From SMWD01 sp002729875 (GTDB lineage: Bacteria > Pseudomonadota > Gammaproteobacteria > Steroidobacterales > GCA-2729495), in contig DASCMH010000050.1 of the NCBI GenBank assembly GCA_036010905.1, positions 1 to 35,323 on the forward strand: 35,323 bases of DNA, read 5' to 3'. Under the pieces are notes generated by a model. The model had not been told where the DNA came from, ran no database searches, and was given only the letters and a program-made list of their open reading frames with translations. The position numbers and the translations under genes are program-made. Shown here piece by piece: positions 10,335-19,263 of the stretch (positions within the stretch are counted from its first letter, which is position 1; the number at the start of each line of letters is the position of its first letter).

Positions 10335-12434
10335 GTGGATACACCAAACCTGACACTACCTGAGAATTTCATCAATCGCGAACTCAGTGCGCTTGAGTTC
10401 AATAATCGTGTGCTTGCCCAGGCTCGTGACCATTCGATACCAATTCTGGAGCGATTGAAGTTCCTGTGTATCGTCTCTACAAATTTTGACGAGTTCTTCG
10501 AGATACGGGTCAGCGGGTTGCAACAGCGAATGGAATCAGGCGCGAGCCCGAGTGGACCGGATATGCTGAGTTCACATACAGTCCTGAAACTCATCAGTGA
10601 ACGCGCACATGAGCTGGTTGAGAAGCAGTATGAAACACTTAACAATGAAATTCTGCCTGAACTTGAAAACCAGGGCCTGCACTTTATCCGACGACGGCGC
10701 TGGTCAAACCAGCAGCGTATGTGGCTCAGGGATTATTTCTTCACCCAGATCGCACCTGTACTAAGCCCTATATCTCTTGATCCGGGCCGCCCATTTCCGC
10801 GGATTCTGAACAAGAGCCTGAATTTTATCGTCGGCCTCAAGGGGGTGCATGCCTTCGGTCGTCCATGTAACAAGGCGATTGTCCAGGCGCCCCGCTCACT
10901 ACCGCGCCTGATCAGGCTGCCAAAAGAACTCGGAGGAAACGGTGAATATGACTTTGTTTTCCTGTCAGCCGTCATACATGCCTTCATAGACGATTTATTC
11001 CGCGGCATGGAAATAACCGGGTGTTACCAGTTTCGTGTCACCCGTAACAGTGACCTGTACGTTGATCCTGAGGAAGTCGATGATCTTAAGCGTGCGATCG
11101 AAGGTGAACTTATGGGCACCCGGTATGGTGCAGCAGTAAGGCTTGAGGTCGATCACGGCTGCTCTGACGATCTAACCCGCTACCTGCTGGATATGTTCGG
11201 CCTGGACCATAAAGACCTGTATGAAGTTAACGGGCCGGTTAATCTGAATCGCCTGCTTGCGGTTTATGACCTCGTTCAGAGGGAAGACCTGAAAGATACG
11301 CCATTTACACCCAGCCTGCCTTCACAACTGGTCGATGCCGAACTTATTTTTGACACCATCGCGAACGGCGAGGTGTTACTGCATCATCCCTATGAATCTT
11401 TCACCCCGGTTCTCGAACTGATTAATCAGGCTGCCATCGATCCGGATGTGCTGGCAATCAAGATGACGTTATATCGTACCGGTGCAAATTCACCCATCAT
11501 CAATTCCCTGGTAACGGCCGCTGAAACCGGTAAAGAGGTGACCGTCAGCATCGAACTACGCGCACGGTTTGATGAGGCCGCCAACATTGAGCTCGCGAAC
11601 CGCTTGCAGGAAGCCGGCGCCCACGTCGTATACGGTATCGTTGGTTTCAAGACCCACTGCAAAATGGCGCTAATCGTACGCCGTGAACAAGGCCGCCTGC
11701 GCCGCTACGTGCACCTTGGCACCGGCAACTACCATCCCGGCACAGCCCGGGTTTATACCGACTATGGCCTGCTCAGCGCCAATGAAGAACTGGGCGTCGA
11801 TGTTCACGAGGTATTCATGCAATTAACCAGCATGATGCAGACACCACCACTGCGTAAACTCTATGAAGCACCATTTGGCCTGCACGAAAAGATTCTTGAA
11901 CATATTGATACCGAGATCATGCATGCGCGCGCTGGTGGTGCCGGACATATCATCGCCAAACTCAATGCACTGGTCGAACCAAAAGTAATCGAAGCACTTT
12001 ACAGGGCTTCGTGCGCGGGTGTTTTTATCGATCTCATAGTACGCGGCATCTGTTGCCTGCGGCCAGGCATCCCGGGCATCTCAGCCAATATCCGGGTTCG
12101 CTCAATCGTAGGCCGATTCCTAGAACACTCCAGGGTCTACTACTTCCATGCCGGCGGCAAAGAAAAAGTTTTTTGTGCCAGTGCGGACTGGATGGATCGG
12201 AACTTCTTTCAGCGGATCGAAGTTGCATTCCCGATTCACAACGATGCGATCAAGCGACGACTGATTGGTGACCTCGACACATACCTGAACGATAACATTC
12301 AGGCTTGGGAACTACAGCGCAACGGCCAGTACACCAATGTGGGCCGGGATACTGATGAAGACTCGATGTCGGCACAAATTAACCTGCTGAAAGATCTCAC
12401 GGATAAATCTCAATCAACGGCAAAGAACAGCTGA
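10335..12434 (+). CDS. ppk1: Polyphosphate kinase 1
   Basis: Reversibly polymerises the gamma-phosphate of ATP into inorganic polyphosphate. The 699-residue length is typical. The N-terminal domain shows FINRELSALEFNNRVL and VSTNFDEFFEIRVSGL. The two phospholipase-D-like catalytic domains carry the histidines expected for the phospho-enzyme: FKTHCKMAL near residue 440 and RVYYFHAGG near 605. HLGTGNYHPGTARVYTDYGL and SADWMDRN follow the same pattern. Translation starts at a GTG (10335) supported by AAGG eight bases upstream. ppk is convergent with ppx, with only 21 bp between their stops, so synthesis and degradation of polyphosphate are encoded side by side but transcribed separately. No Pho box was recognised upstream. 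Confidence 0.97.
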   Translation: MDTPNLTLPENFINRELSALEFNNRVLAQARDHSIPILERLKFLCIVSTNFDEFFEIRVSGLQQRMESGASPSGPDMLSSHTVLKLISERAHELVEKQYETLNNEILPELENQGLHFIRRRRWSNQQRMWLRDYFFTQIAPVLSPISLDPGRPFPRILNKSLNFIVGLKGVHAFGRPCNKAIVQAPRSLPRLIRLPKELGGNGEYDFVFLSAVIHAFIDDLFRGMEITGCYQFRVTRNSDLYVDPEEVDDLKRAIEGELMGTRYGAAVRLEVDHGCSDDLTRYLLDMFGLDHKDLYEVNGPVNLNRLLAVYDLVQREDLKDTPFTPSLPSQLVDAELIFDTIANGEVLLHHPYESFTPVLELINQAAIDPDVLAIKMTLYRTGANSPIINSLVTAAETGKEVTVSIELRARFDEAANIELANRLQEAGAHVVYGIVGFKTHCKMALIVRREQGRLRRYVHLGTGNYHPGTARVYTDYGLLSANEELGVDVHEVFMQLTSMMQTPPLRKLYEAPFGLHEKILEHIDTEIMHARAGGAGHIIAKLNALVEPKVIEALYRASCAGVFIDLIVRGICCLRPGIPGISANIRVRSIVGRFLEHSRVYYFHAGGKEKVFCASADWMDRNFFQRIEVAFPIHNDAIKRRLIGDLDTYLNDNIQAWELQRNGQYTNVGRDTDEDSMSAQINLLKDLTDKSQSTAKNS

Positions 12435-12455
12435 TGCCATAGATGGAACCGGTAC

Positions 12456-13982
12456 TCAGTCAGCCAACGGCTCGAAAAGCTGCATGTTGATTCCTGTTTC
12501 CCCCAGGTAACCCTGTTCCCTCTCAAGATCAGCCCAGGTCAGGGGATTTTCGCTGCGCTGATCTCCCGACAAGGCCAGCAAAAACTTGTGACTTTTTCCG
12601 GAGCAGAAAATCTCAAGCAGTGGTGCAGCGGTACGACTACGATTAAACAACACGGCCAGACGTAACAGGATCGTTAATTGTTGCGTCGGTTGTCCCCAGC
12701 CATCCGGAATCCCGGTAAAGGTTTGTCGGCCGAGACGGCCCCGATGCTCGCCGACAAGTCGTGCCATTACCCGTTGCTCAGTGGTCGAGAACCCCGGCAT
12801 ATCCGCATGCTCCAACAAATATGCGCCGTGCTGATGGTATTTTGAATGCGCTATATGCAGCCCAACTTCATGCAGGCGCGCAGCCCACCTGAGCATTTGC
12901 GCATAGATTTCAACATCCAGTGACCAATCAGGCGCAACCTGCTGCAACAGCATAAGTGCCGTTTTCTCTACCCGGTCAGCCTGACGCTGATCGATATTAA
13001 ATCGACCTTCCATTGACCGAACCGTCCGGTCGCGTGCATCTTCATCCGTCAGACGCCTAACCATGTCATACAGCAAACCTTCGCGCAGCGCCCCGTCCGC
13101 AACATGCATTTGCTCAAGCCCGAGAGCCGACATAATCTCGATCAGGATGACCACCCCGCCGGGGAATACCGGCAAACGCTGCGCAGACAAACCCGGCAAG
13201 CAAACTTTGTCGATGTGCCCGGCAGCAATCATCCGCTCTATCAATTCCTGCAGACCGGCAACCGTGATGGGTGTCGGTTCAGCGGCCAGTTTATTGAGCA
13301 CAGTATGTGCTGCCCGAATCGTACCTGATGCACCGCTGACACGTGCCGGTTCGTTACGCCGAAAAAATTCCTGCACCGGCTCCAGTTCCAGTCTTGCCTG
13401 CAACCTGGCCTTCCTGAATCGGCGCCCGGATAACCTGCCGGACGGAAAAAAACATTGACTGAGGCCGACACAACCTATATTCAAACTTTCCAGCGCATCG
13501 GTTTCAGCAGCCCGACCAAGAATAATTTCGCTACTGCCACCGCCAATATCAACAACAAGCTGTCGCCCTGAAACCGACGGAGAGCTGTAAAAAACACCCT
13601 GGTATATCAGTCGCGCTTCTTCAATCCCGGAAATGATCTCAACCTGATGGCCGATTGCAGCCTCGGCTCGACGTACAAAATCTGAATTTTGCCCGAGCAT
13701 ACGTAATGTGCTGGTCCCCACAACACGTACCGAATCCGCCCTGATGTCACGCAGTCGCTCACCGAATCGTGCCAGGCACGTGAGGGCAGCCGCCTGCCTT
13801 GCCGAGTTGAGCCGGTTGTCCGTATCAAGGCCGCCGGCAAGACGCACCATCTCACGCAAACGGTCGATAACCGTGGGCTGGCCATGCGAGAGGCGGGCTA
13901 CCACCATATGAAAGCTGTTCGAACCAAGGTCTACAGCCGCCAGGATCTCGGGTTCTTTGGGTTGGACTTGTGAAAATTGCAC
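12456..13982 (-). CDS. ppx: Exopolyphosphatase (Ppx/GppA family)
   Basis: Releases terminal phosphate from polyphosphate; the family also includes pppGpp phosphohydrolases. The 508-residue protein begins the ASKHA fold with AAVDLGSNSFHMVVARL (residues 15-31), has the second phosphate motif VVDIGGGSSEIILG near 140, and carries a C-terminal HD-type helical domain (AARLHEVGLHIAHSKYHQHG) as in E. coli Ppx. That length and domain set, together with convergence on ppk, favours Ppx over GppA. The frame starts at a GTG (13982) without a clear Shine-Dalgarno; no better start precedes the conserved motif. Confidence 0.94.
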   Translation of the reverse strand: MQFSQVQPKEPEILAAVDLGSNSFHMVVARLSHGQPTVIDRLREMVRLAGGLDTDNRLNSARQAAALTCLARFGERLRDIRADSVRVVGTSTLRMLGQNSDFVRRAEAAIGHQVEIISGIEEARLIYQGVFYSSPSVSGRQLVVDIGGGSSEIILGRAAETDALESLNIGCVGLSQCFFPSGRLSGRRFRKARLQARLELEPVQEFFRRNEPARVSGASGTIRAAHTVLNKLAAEPTPITVAGLQELIERMIAAGHIDKVCLPGLSAQRLPVFPGGVVILIEIMSALGLEQMHVADGALREGLLYDMVRRLTDEDARDRTVRSMEGRFNIDQRQADRVEKTALMLLQQVAPDWSLDVEIYAQMLRWAARLHEVGLHIAHSKYHQHGAYLLEHADMPGFSTTEQRVMARLVGEHRGRLGRQTFTGIPDGWGQPTQQLTILLRLAVLFNRSRTAAPLLEIFCSGKSHKFLLALSGDQRSENPLTWADLEREQGYLGETGINMQLFEPLAD

Positions 13983-14118
13983 TACGGTCGATCAGTGCGC
14001 GGCAAACACCACCTTATAAAGCCGTGTGCCAGAGCGCCACAGCGCTATCCGGGCAAAGGCGAAATGATCAGAATAACTGCTCCGCGGAGCGGGTCGGAAT
14101 TTACAGCGAAGCGGAAAA

Positions 14119-14670
14119 TTATTCATGCGTGTAGGTCACCGGTTTAGCTGTCCGGTCCGGGTCACGACTCCAGATCTGGCGCGGACCATAACCCTCTTTG
14201 CGTAACCAGTGCTCGGTATAAACAATCCGCTCAGGCTCCGCGACCAGCATCTGCATCTGGGGCGGTTGATCAAGCGGCGATCCGGTTTGTACAGCCGATT
14301 GCTGCCAGCGATACACACTCATGATGTGATCGTGTTCCGGCGTACCGGCATCCACGAGCCTGGCCCTGGCAAAAATCTGTGCGCCACGCACGCTGGCCCA
14401 GCCACAATTATTCGCATGCACCGTGACGCAGATACGCGGATCATTTTGCATCGCTTTCAGCTTCGGGCTACCCGGTTGCGGCAGGATATAAGGAACCAGG
14501 CCATCGGCGTAATACTCGACCGGACTGCCGATCGGCCCACTCTTGCCGACTGTACACAACACAGCCATCCAGTGCGTGGCGAGCAGGTACACAATACGTT
14601 CTTCGAGTTCACTGCGCGGCAGTTGCTCGGTCGGCCAAGGGGTTTGCTGCAACCAGGGTTGGGCGGTCAT
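14119..14670 (-). CDS. Pyridoxamine 5'-phosphate oxidase family protein (FMN-binding split barrel)
   Basis: A 183-residue soluble protein with the split-barrel flavin-binding pattern: an N-terminal helix, then LLATHWMAVLCTVGKSGPIGSPVEYYADG and KLKAMQNDPRICVTVHANN. Members bind FMN, F420 or haem, and substrates are rarely predictable from sequence. This one lacks features that would assign it to PdxH itself, so only the family is called. The start is supported by GGAGG nine bases upstream of the ATG at 14670. It stands between ppx and the bactofilin gene on the same strand, with gaps of 136 and 296 bp, so it is probably transcribed alone. Confidence 0.8.
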   Translation of the reverse strand: MTAQPWLQQTPWPTEQLPRSELEERIVYLLATHWMAVLCTVGKSGPIGSPVEYYADGLVPYILPQPGSPKLKAMQNDPRICVTVHANNCGWASVRGAQIFARARLVDAGTPEHDHIMSVYRWQQSAVQTGSPLDQPPQMQMLVAEPERIVYTEHWLRKEGYGPRQIWSRDPDRTAKPVTYTHE

Positions 14671-14966
14671 TGGATAGTGCCTCCATTTTGAGCCCTTTTG
14701 GCACAGACCAAATTGGTGACGCCTGGGCTAATTAATGAATAACCTTTGTAACATCATTTTGACATTCATGGGACCCGTCACCAACCTGGGATGCAGATTT
14801 TTCCAGATCGGTAATTGGATCCTGACATCAATTCTTAACAGCAGAACCCGGATCGCTGGTTTGCATAATTATTTCTTATCCAGGCCGGCGGTGACATCTG
14901 CCAGTGTTCAGTCTCTGCAGCTTCTTAAGCGGCCCCATGGGCCACCAATGCTGCTATCGACAGAAA

Positions 14967-15398
14967 TTACTTTGCTGGTTCCGGCGCCGCTGCTAACACT
15001 TTGGCGGCCGCCGGGCGAGATACATCCGAACCGGGTGGCTGAGCACTGTCATGGATCAGCTTGCCGTTAATTTCGGCGCCGGCAGTCATTTCAAGTAGCT
15101 CGTAATGCAGGTTACCGTTAATTTTAGCGGTTGCACCAAGTTGCAGGATTTCACTGGCGTAAACATCACCCTGTACCTTGCCGTTCAGGGCAACCCGCGG
15201 TACCCGAACATTGCCATCTATCAGGCCTTGTTCACTCAGGCTTAGAAATGCAGTGTCATCACGTTCCGCAATAACACTGCCGTTGACGACCCCGTCAATA
15301 TGACAACCGCCGGCAAACCTCACGTCTCCCCTGATACGCGTACCCTCGCCAATCAACGTATTGATCGGTCCGCTACTGTTTTTCTTCTTCCCAAACAT
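14967..15398 (-). CDS. Bactofilin (polymer-forming cytoskeletal protein)
   Basis: Small beta-helical cytoskeletal protein (143 residues). Bactofilins self-assemble into filaments at the inner membrane and position cell-wall or stalk/polar machinery. The central DUF583 region shows the repetitive right-handed helix pattern: GDVRFAGGCHIDGVVNGSV, GLIDGNVRVPRVALNGKVQGDV, KINGNLHYELLEMTAGAEINGKL. The tail (AAAKVLAAAPEPAK) is low-complexity. The frame is open further upstream, but AAGGAG lies seven bases before the ATG at 15398 (start MFGKKKN), which resembles known bactofilin N-termini. It follows the DUF6776-like gene by 117 bp and probably belongs to the rppH transcription unit. An M23 peptidase is often its partner elsewhere; here one lies 8 kb away. 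Confidence 0.9.
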   Translation of the reverse strand: MFGKKKNSSGPINTLIGEGTRIRGDVRFAGGCHIDGVVNGSVIAERDDTAFLSLSEQGLIDGNVRVPRVALNGKVQGDVYASEILQLGATAKINGNLHYELLEMTAGAEINGKLIHDSAQPPGSDVSRPAAAKVLAAAPEPAK

Positions 15399-15515
15399 GG
15401 GCATTCTCCTTTGAACCACTCTGCAAACACATCCAGCCGACCGTTTACCCGACCGCTGCCCGCAGAGACTTCTAATACATCAAAGTGATACCGGATATAT
15501 GACCAATGATGGCTG

Positions 15516-16244
15516 CTATCCGGACCTGACGACCCAATCGAAACTCTTTTCAACCGGCTCCGTCCGATTACCCTTTGGCGTAAGCTTAACGATCACGCGC
15601 TGTGGCGCAAACCCATATGGTAATACGATATCCGCAGCAAAGTTCTGAAAATACCGAAACGAAAATTCTGACAGTAATTTTCTCTGCCCGACAATAATCC
15701 CGAGTTCAGCTAGGCCGAGCGTCAACGGTACTCCATCACGGACACCTTCCACCTGAAACTCGACAGATCCGGAAATACGCTGTGAGGCTTGCATCGCCTG
15801 CACCAGCACAAGTCGTAAACTAAAGGTCAACTCATCATTGCCGGCCAGCAACTCGAGATCCTGAACCCTCAAGCCAGCCTGTTGATCGGCGACAATACCA
15901 CGGTAAAAGGCAAGCTCTTCCCGCTGGGCGAGAATTTCATCCTGCAGACCGACCATTCTTTGCTCAACCTGGCTATAAGCCTCATCATCGATCTTCCGGC
16001 TGGTCTCGAGCAACGCTATCTTCCCGCGCAGTTCATTATTCTGTTCATCTGCCTGTGCAGCCTGCGCTGCAAGTTCCGCATAACGCTGCTGAGCCTGAAA
16101 CTCATTATGGCCGGCCCGAATCTGGCCAAGTTGATAGACGACCCAGATAACGGCCAGGCTGCAGACAGCCCCTCCGATAAGAAAAATACGATTTCGCCGA
16201 ACATTGTGTGGCGCAAAGAACTTTCTGCTACGCATACTGTTCAC
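15516..16244 (-). CDS. DUF6776-like single-pass membrane protein with coiled coil
   Basis: Function unknown. The 242-residue protein has a basic N-terminus, one transmembrane segment (IFLIGGAVCSLAVIWVVYQL, about residues 20-39), then an Ala/Gln/Glu-rich coiled coil (residues ~45-115, containing LAAQAAQADEQNNELRGKI). A C-terminal beta-rich domain follows, with LELLAGNDELTFSLRLVLVQAM and VSVEFQVEG-like strands and a final PKGNRTEPVEKSFDWV. It would sit in the inner membrane with the C-terminus in the periplasm. The GTG start at 16244 overlaps the rppH stop (GTGA), indicating translational coupling; an ATG three codons later is an alternative. The bactofilin follows, hinting at a cell-envelope role. 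Confidence 0.75.
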   Translation of the reverse strand: MNSMRSRKFFAPHNVRRNRIFLIGGAVCSLAVIWVVYQLGQIRAGHNEFQAQQRYAELAAQAAQADEQNNELRGKIALLETSRKIDDEAYSQVEQRMVGLQDEILAQREELAFYRGIVADQQAGLRVQDLELLAGNDELTFSLRLVLVQAMQASQRISGSVEFQVEGVRDGVPLTLGLAELGIIVGQRKLLSEFSFRYFQNFAADIVLPYGFAPQRVIVKLTPKGNRTEPVEKSFDWVVRSG

Positions 16245-16780
16245 AAATTAAGGTTTGCCGCCCACTCCTCGCCCCACCAACTGGGACGCGGCGGCACACC
16301 GTGCGGAAACAGTAACGGTCCCAGTTCAAGTAATGCCTGCATGTAGACTTTGCGCTTGAAATAAATCACTTCTTTAACCGGCTGCCAGTAATCAACCCAA
16401 CGGCAGCGGTCAAATTCCGGCATGCCGGTGGTATCGAGTTGTACGCGTTGCTCCGAGCTGAGCAAACGCAACAGGAACCAGCGTTGTTTCTGCCCGATAC
16501 ACAGTGGCAGAGTATCGTGGCGAATGTATTTCTTTGGTAAATCGTAGCTTATCCAACCACTCGTCTGACCAAGAATCTCGACATCATTTGCATTAAGCCC
16601 TATTTCCTCACGTAACTCACGATACATTGCGGCTTCGATATCTTCATCAAGGTGAATTCCGCCTTGTGGAAATTGCCAGCCTTTCCGCCCTCTGCAGCCC
16701 CCCAGCAATACCAAATCAGCCTGATTGCTGAGCACGATGCCAACATTCGCCCGGTAGCCGCATTTATCGATATCATCCAT
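16241..16780 (-). CDS. rppH: RNA pyrophosphohydrolase (Nudix)
   Basis: Removes pyrophosphate from the 5' end of triphosphorylated mRNAs, starting RNase E-dependent decay. The 179-residue protein opens with CGYRANVGIVLSN, the RppH counterpart of GYRPNVGI. It contains GRKGWQFPQGGI followed by a perfect Nudix box (GGIHLDEDIEAAMYRELREEIGL, about residues 33-55). The C-terminal part (EVIYFKRKVYMQALLEL) also matches. The frame stays open 20 codons upstream, but AGGA lies suitably before the ATG at 16780, giving the family's normal N-terminus. Its 3' end overlaps the DUF6776-like gene by 4 bp. It is divergent from btuC. Confidence 0.93.
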   Translation of the reverse strand: MDDIDKCGYRANVGIVLSNQADLVLLGGCRGRKGWQFPQGGIHLDEDIEAAMYRELREEIGLNANDVEILGQTSGWISYDLPKKYIRHDTLPLCIGQKQRWFLLRLLSSEQRVQLDTTGMPEFDRCRWVDYWQPVKEVIYFKRKVYMQALLELGPLLFPHGVPPRPSWWGEEWAANLNL

Positions 16781-16879
16781 GTCACTATTCCTGTTCCCGG
16801 GAGTATTTTTCCACATTCGTGTTTGTGCTGTCACGGACAAGTAGAATCAGTGCCTGATGATCTACCATATGCTTTCAAC

Positions 16880-17878
16880 ATGATTCGCCACCAACAGCGC
16901 AGCACCCCCGGTCGCTTACTGACACTGCTTGTGATCGGCACTGTCATTGCGTTGGCCGCTGCAATTAGCTTCGGCAGCGGACCGGCCGGGCCCCTCGACG
17001 TCATCGATGTACTACTCGGGCAAGCCGATCCGGGCACACGCGATATCCTGCTACGGCTAAGACTACCACGCGCACTGGCGGCCTTTGGCACCGGCGCTTC
17101 ACTGGCGCTGGCCGGCGTACTAATGCAGGTTTTGCTGCGCAACCCGCTCGCCGACCCTTACATACTGGGCACTTCAGGCGGTGCGGCGGTAGCTGCCCTG
17201 ACCGCGATGCTGGCCGGCGCGGCAAGCCTCGTCGTCGACATCGCAGCATTTGCTGGTGCGCTTGGCAGTACCCTGTTGGTGTTTATCATTGCCCGCTATC
17301 ACGGTAACGGGTCACCGGGCCGACTACTGCTGACAGGTGTTGTGATCGCAGCGGGCTGGAGCGCTGTTATCAGCCTGATTCTCGCCCTGGCGCCGGAAAC
17401 CAATTTACGCGGTATTCTGTTCTGGCTAATGGGTGATTTTGCTTTTGCCGATAACCCGTGGCCCACCCTGATCGTCACCATACTGGCCACCGCCGCAGGT
17501 TTCGCACTGGCACGGTCATTGAATGTCCTGTCCATTGGCGATGCACAGGCCGCGCTGCTCGGCCTCCGGGTAAGACCCGTACGCACGATTGTCTACCTGT
17601 TCAGCGCATTGCTGACGGCAATTGCGGTTACCACCGCAGGCACGGTTGGTTTCATCGGGCTCGTGGTACCGCATCTGGTACGCCTGATCAGTGGTGCTGA
17701 TCACCGCACACTGATTCCCGCTGCCGCGCTGACCGGCGGCATCCTGCTGGTCATTGCCGACCTTGTTGCGCGGAGCATCATCGCACCGCGACAGTTACCG
17801 GTCGGTGCCATCACAGCCGTTATCGGGGTACCGCTGTTTTTATTCCTGCTGGGGCGTACGGTGACGGGCAAAGATTGA
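16880..17878 (+). CDS. btuC: Cobalamin-type ABC transporter permease (FecCD/BtuC family)
   Basis: Inner-membrane permease of a type II ABC importer, with ten hydrophobic segments expected for 332 residues. Family hallmarks are RLPRALAAFGTGASLALAGVLMQ, NPLADPYILGTSGGAA, GFIGLVVPHLVRLISGADHRTLIP and PRQLPVGAITAVIGVPLFLFLL. FecCD permeases serve iron-siderophore, haem or B12. The B12 assignment rests on btuD, btuB, pduO and btuF elsewhere in the window, with no siderophore genes present. The open frame extends back over rppH, but the conserved N-terminus begins near the ATG at 16880; a GTG at 16850 is an alternative. No good Shine-Dalgarno is visible. Its ATPase is 5.9 kb downstream rather than adjacent, which is unusual. 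Confidence 0.88.
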   Translation: MIRHQQRSTPGRLLTLLVIGTVIALAAAISFGSGPAGPLDVIDVLLGQADPGTRDILLRLRLPRALAAFGTGASLALAGVLMQVLLRNPLADPYILGTSGGAAVAALTAMLAGAASLVVDIAAFAGALGSTLLVFIIARYHGNGSPGRLLLTGVVIAAGWSAVISLILALAPETNLRGILFWLMGDFAFADNPWPTLIVTILATAAGFALARSLNVLSIGDAQAALLGLRVRPVRTIVYLFSALLTAIAVTTAGTVGFIGLVVPHLVRLISGADHRTLIPAAALTGGILLVIADLVARSIIAPRQLPVGAITAVIGVPLFLFLLGRTVTGKD

Positions 17879-17942
17879 CGGCAGGGCTACGGGTTAGTTG
17901 CCCTGATTAGAAATCGCGCATTCAGTTGCTGCCAGGTCGTTT

Positions 17943-19031
17943 CTATGGGCGGCCGGCGATGTAATCGCGCCCGCGATGCATCAGTTCGACAAACGCGGCC
18001 TCATCACCGGACTCAACCAGGTCAATAATCTTCTGAACGGCGCTGGCCAGTTCATGCAGTGGTGCCAGACCATGGGGATTCAGGCGCTGAATCTCAAAAT
18101 ACAGTTCCGGGCTCTCAGCACCGACCTTCTTGGCAACCTTGAGCTGGCCTTCAAACGTCGTGCTGGACAAGTCGGACAGTCGCGGCAAATTTTCACCGCT
18201 TTCGACCAGGCAGGTGAAAAATGCGATATTCAGTGCATGTGACAACCCCAGTACGAAGGCAATAAGCCGGTCATGCTCACCGATGTCCATTTCAATCTGC
18301 CGCGCCATTGTCGAGGCAAATAATTGTTGCGCCTGCCGGGTAGCCTCCGGCACGCCGACATCAAGGAATAAAATATGACTGCCGGACAGCAATTCGGTGT
18401 CAGGACCAAACATCGGGTGCAACGAGGTGACATTCAGGCCCTGCCCGGCCAGTTTTCGCAACCCGGTCTCGAGCGGTGATTTCAACGATCCGATATCAAA
18501 AATCAGTCCCTTTCGTCCGCTCACCGCCAACTTGTCGATAATCTCCGCCGAGACACCGATCGGCGCCGCAATAACCGTTATATCAAAACTGTCATCGGTC
18601 GAACTCCAATCGTCAACCTGCCTGAACCCGTCAACCCGGTTGATGGGGTCAGCAACCATCACTTCAAAGCCCTGTGAATCGAGAAAATCGACAAACCACA
18701 GGCCCATCCGCCCACCACCACCGATTACCAGTGCCTGACGACCATGTCCGTAACCATCTGCGCGCACCCTGGCATGCTCCTGCTTGGTCAACGACGAACG
18801 AATCAGCAGTTCCATCAGTGCTTCGGCCAGGTTGGGCGGAATCCCGAGTTCTTCGGCCTGCTCCCGAGCCATGTCGATGACCTGTTTTTCGCGCGCAAAA
18901 TTTCGCGTTGACTGCCCGCCCTGGCGCTTGATCTCGCCGATGCTCATTACTAAAGCCTGCCGTTGCGCAACAAGATCGATAATCTGCCGATCCAGCGCCG
19001 ATAAGTTATCCCTGAGTTCTTTAAGATCCAT
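17943..19031 (-). CDS. tyrA: Prephenate dehydrogenase with N-terminal chorismate mutase domain (T-protein type)
   Basis: Tyrosine biosynthesis enzyme: chorismate to prephenate to 4-hydroxyphenylpyruvate. Residues 1-90 form an AroQ-type chorismate mutase helix bundle (LRDNLSALDRQIIDLVAQRQALV). Residues ~98-280 hold a Rossmann fold (ALVIGGGGRMGLWFVDFL) with the dehydrogenase motif LHPMFGPD, followed by the all-helical C-terminal domain. The 362-residue length matches bifunctional TyrA. In an ungapped by-eye comparison with enteric TyrA, the segment corresponding to SSPIYRLEL reads SSTTFEGQL. The arginine there, which I recall as important for substrate binding, is glutamate. Substrate preference is therefore less certain than the fold. 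It is convergent with btuC and divergent from the formaldehyde dehydrogenase gene. Confidence 0.88.
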   Translation of the reverse strand: MDLKELRDNLSALDRQIIDLVAQRQALVMSIGEIKRQGGQSTRNFAREKQVIDMAREQAEELGIPPNLAEALMELLIRSSLTKQEHARVRADGYGHGRQALVIGGGGRMGLWFVDFLDSQGFEVMVADPINRVDGFRQVDDWSSTDDSFDITVIAAPIGVSAEIIDKLAVSGRKGLIFDIGSLKSPLETGLRKLAGQGLNVTSLHPMFGPDTELLSGSHILFLDVGVPEATRQAQQLFASTMARQIEMDIGEHDRLIAFVLGLSHALNIAFFTCLVESGENLPRLSDLSSTTFEGQLKVAKKVGAESPELYFEIQRLNPHGLAPLHELASAVQKIIDLVESGDEAAFVELMHRGRDYIAGRP

Positions 19032-19201
19032 AATATTCAGTCAATCAATCCGAGCGATGCACAAGATCCGGGCTACCTCGCAATCAACAAAGCCTTACCA
19101 GGACGATACTCCACTACCATAATGCGAGTATCCGGTTGTCTCCAACAATGTTCAGATCCTGATTCAGGTAGCAGGGATATTCTTGCACAGAGTTGCGTCA
19201 G

Positions 19202-19230
19202 TTTCTTCCAGTTGCGCCAGCAATTATAAT
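19202..19230 (+). promoter_or_regulatory. Candidate promoter for the formaldehyde dehydrogenase gene
   Basis: A perfect -10 TATAAT at 19225-19230 with only a weak -35 (TTTCTT, 17-bp spacer). It lies 33 bp before the start codon in the tyrA/adhC divergent interval. The weak -35 suggests help from an activator, but no operator was recognised. Confidence 0.4.
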
Positions 19231-19263
19231 TAGAATTTCAGATCTGCACGGAGTAATCTGCCA

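Noticed and set aside
14735..15070. 111-codon plus-strand ORF between the split-barrel gene and bactofilin
   Set aside because: It runs into the bactofilin gene on the opposite strand, has no ribosome site and no recognisable domain.
16652..16879. Upstream extension of btuC to 16652
   Set aside because: It overlaps rppH on the other strand and adds 76 residues absent from FecCD permeases.
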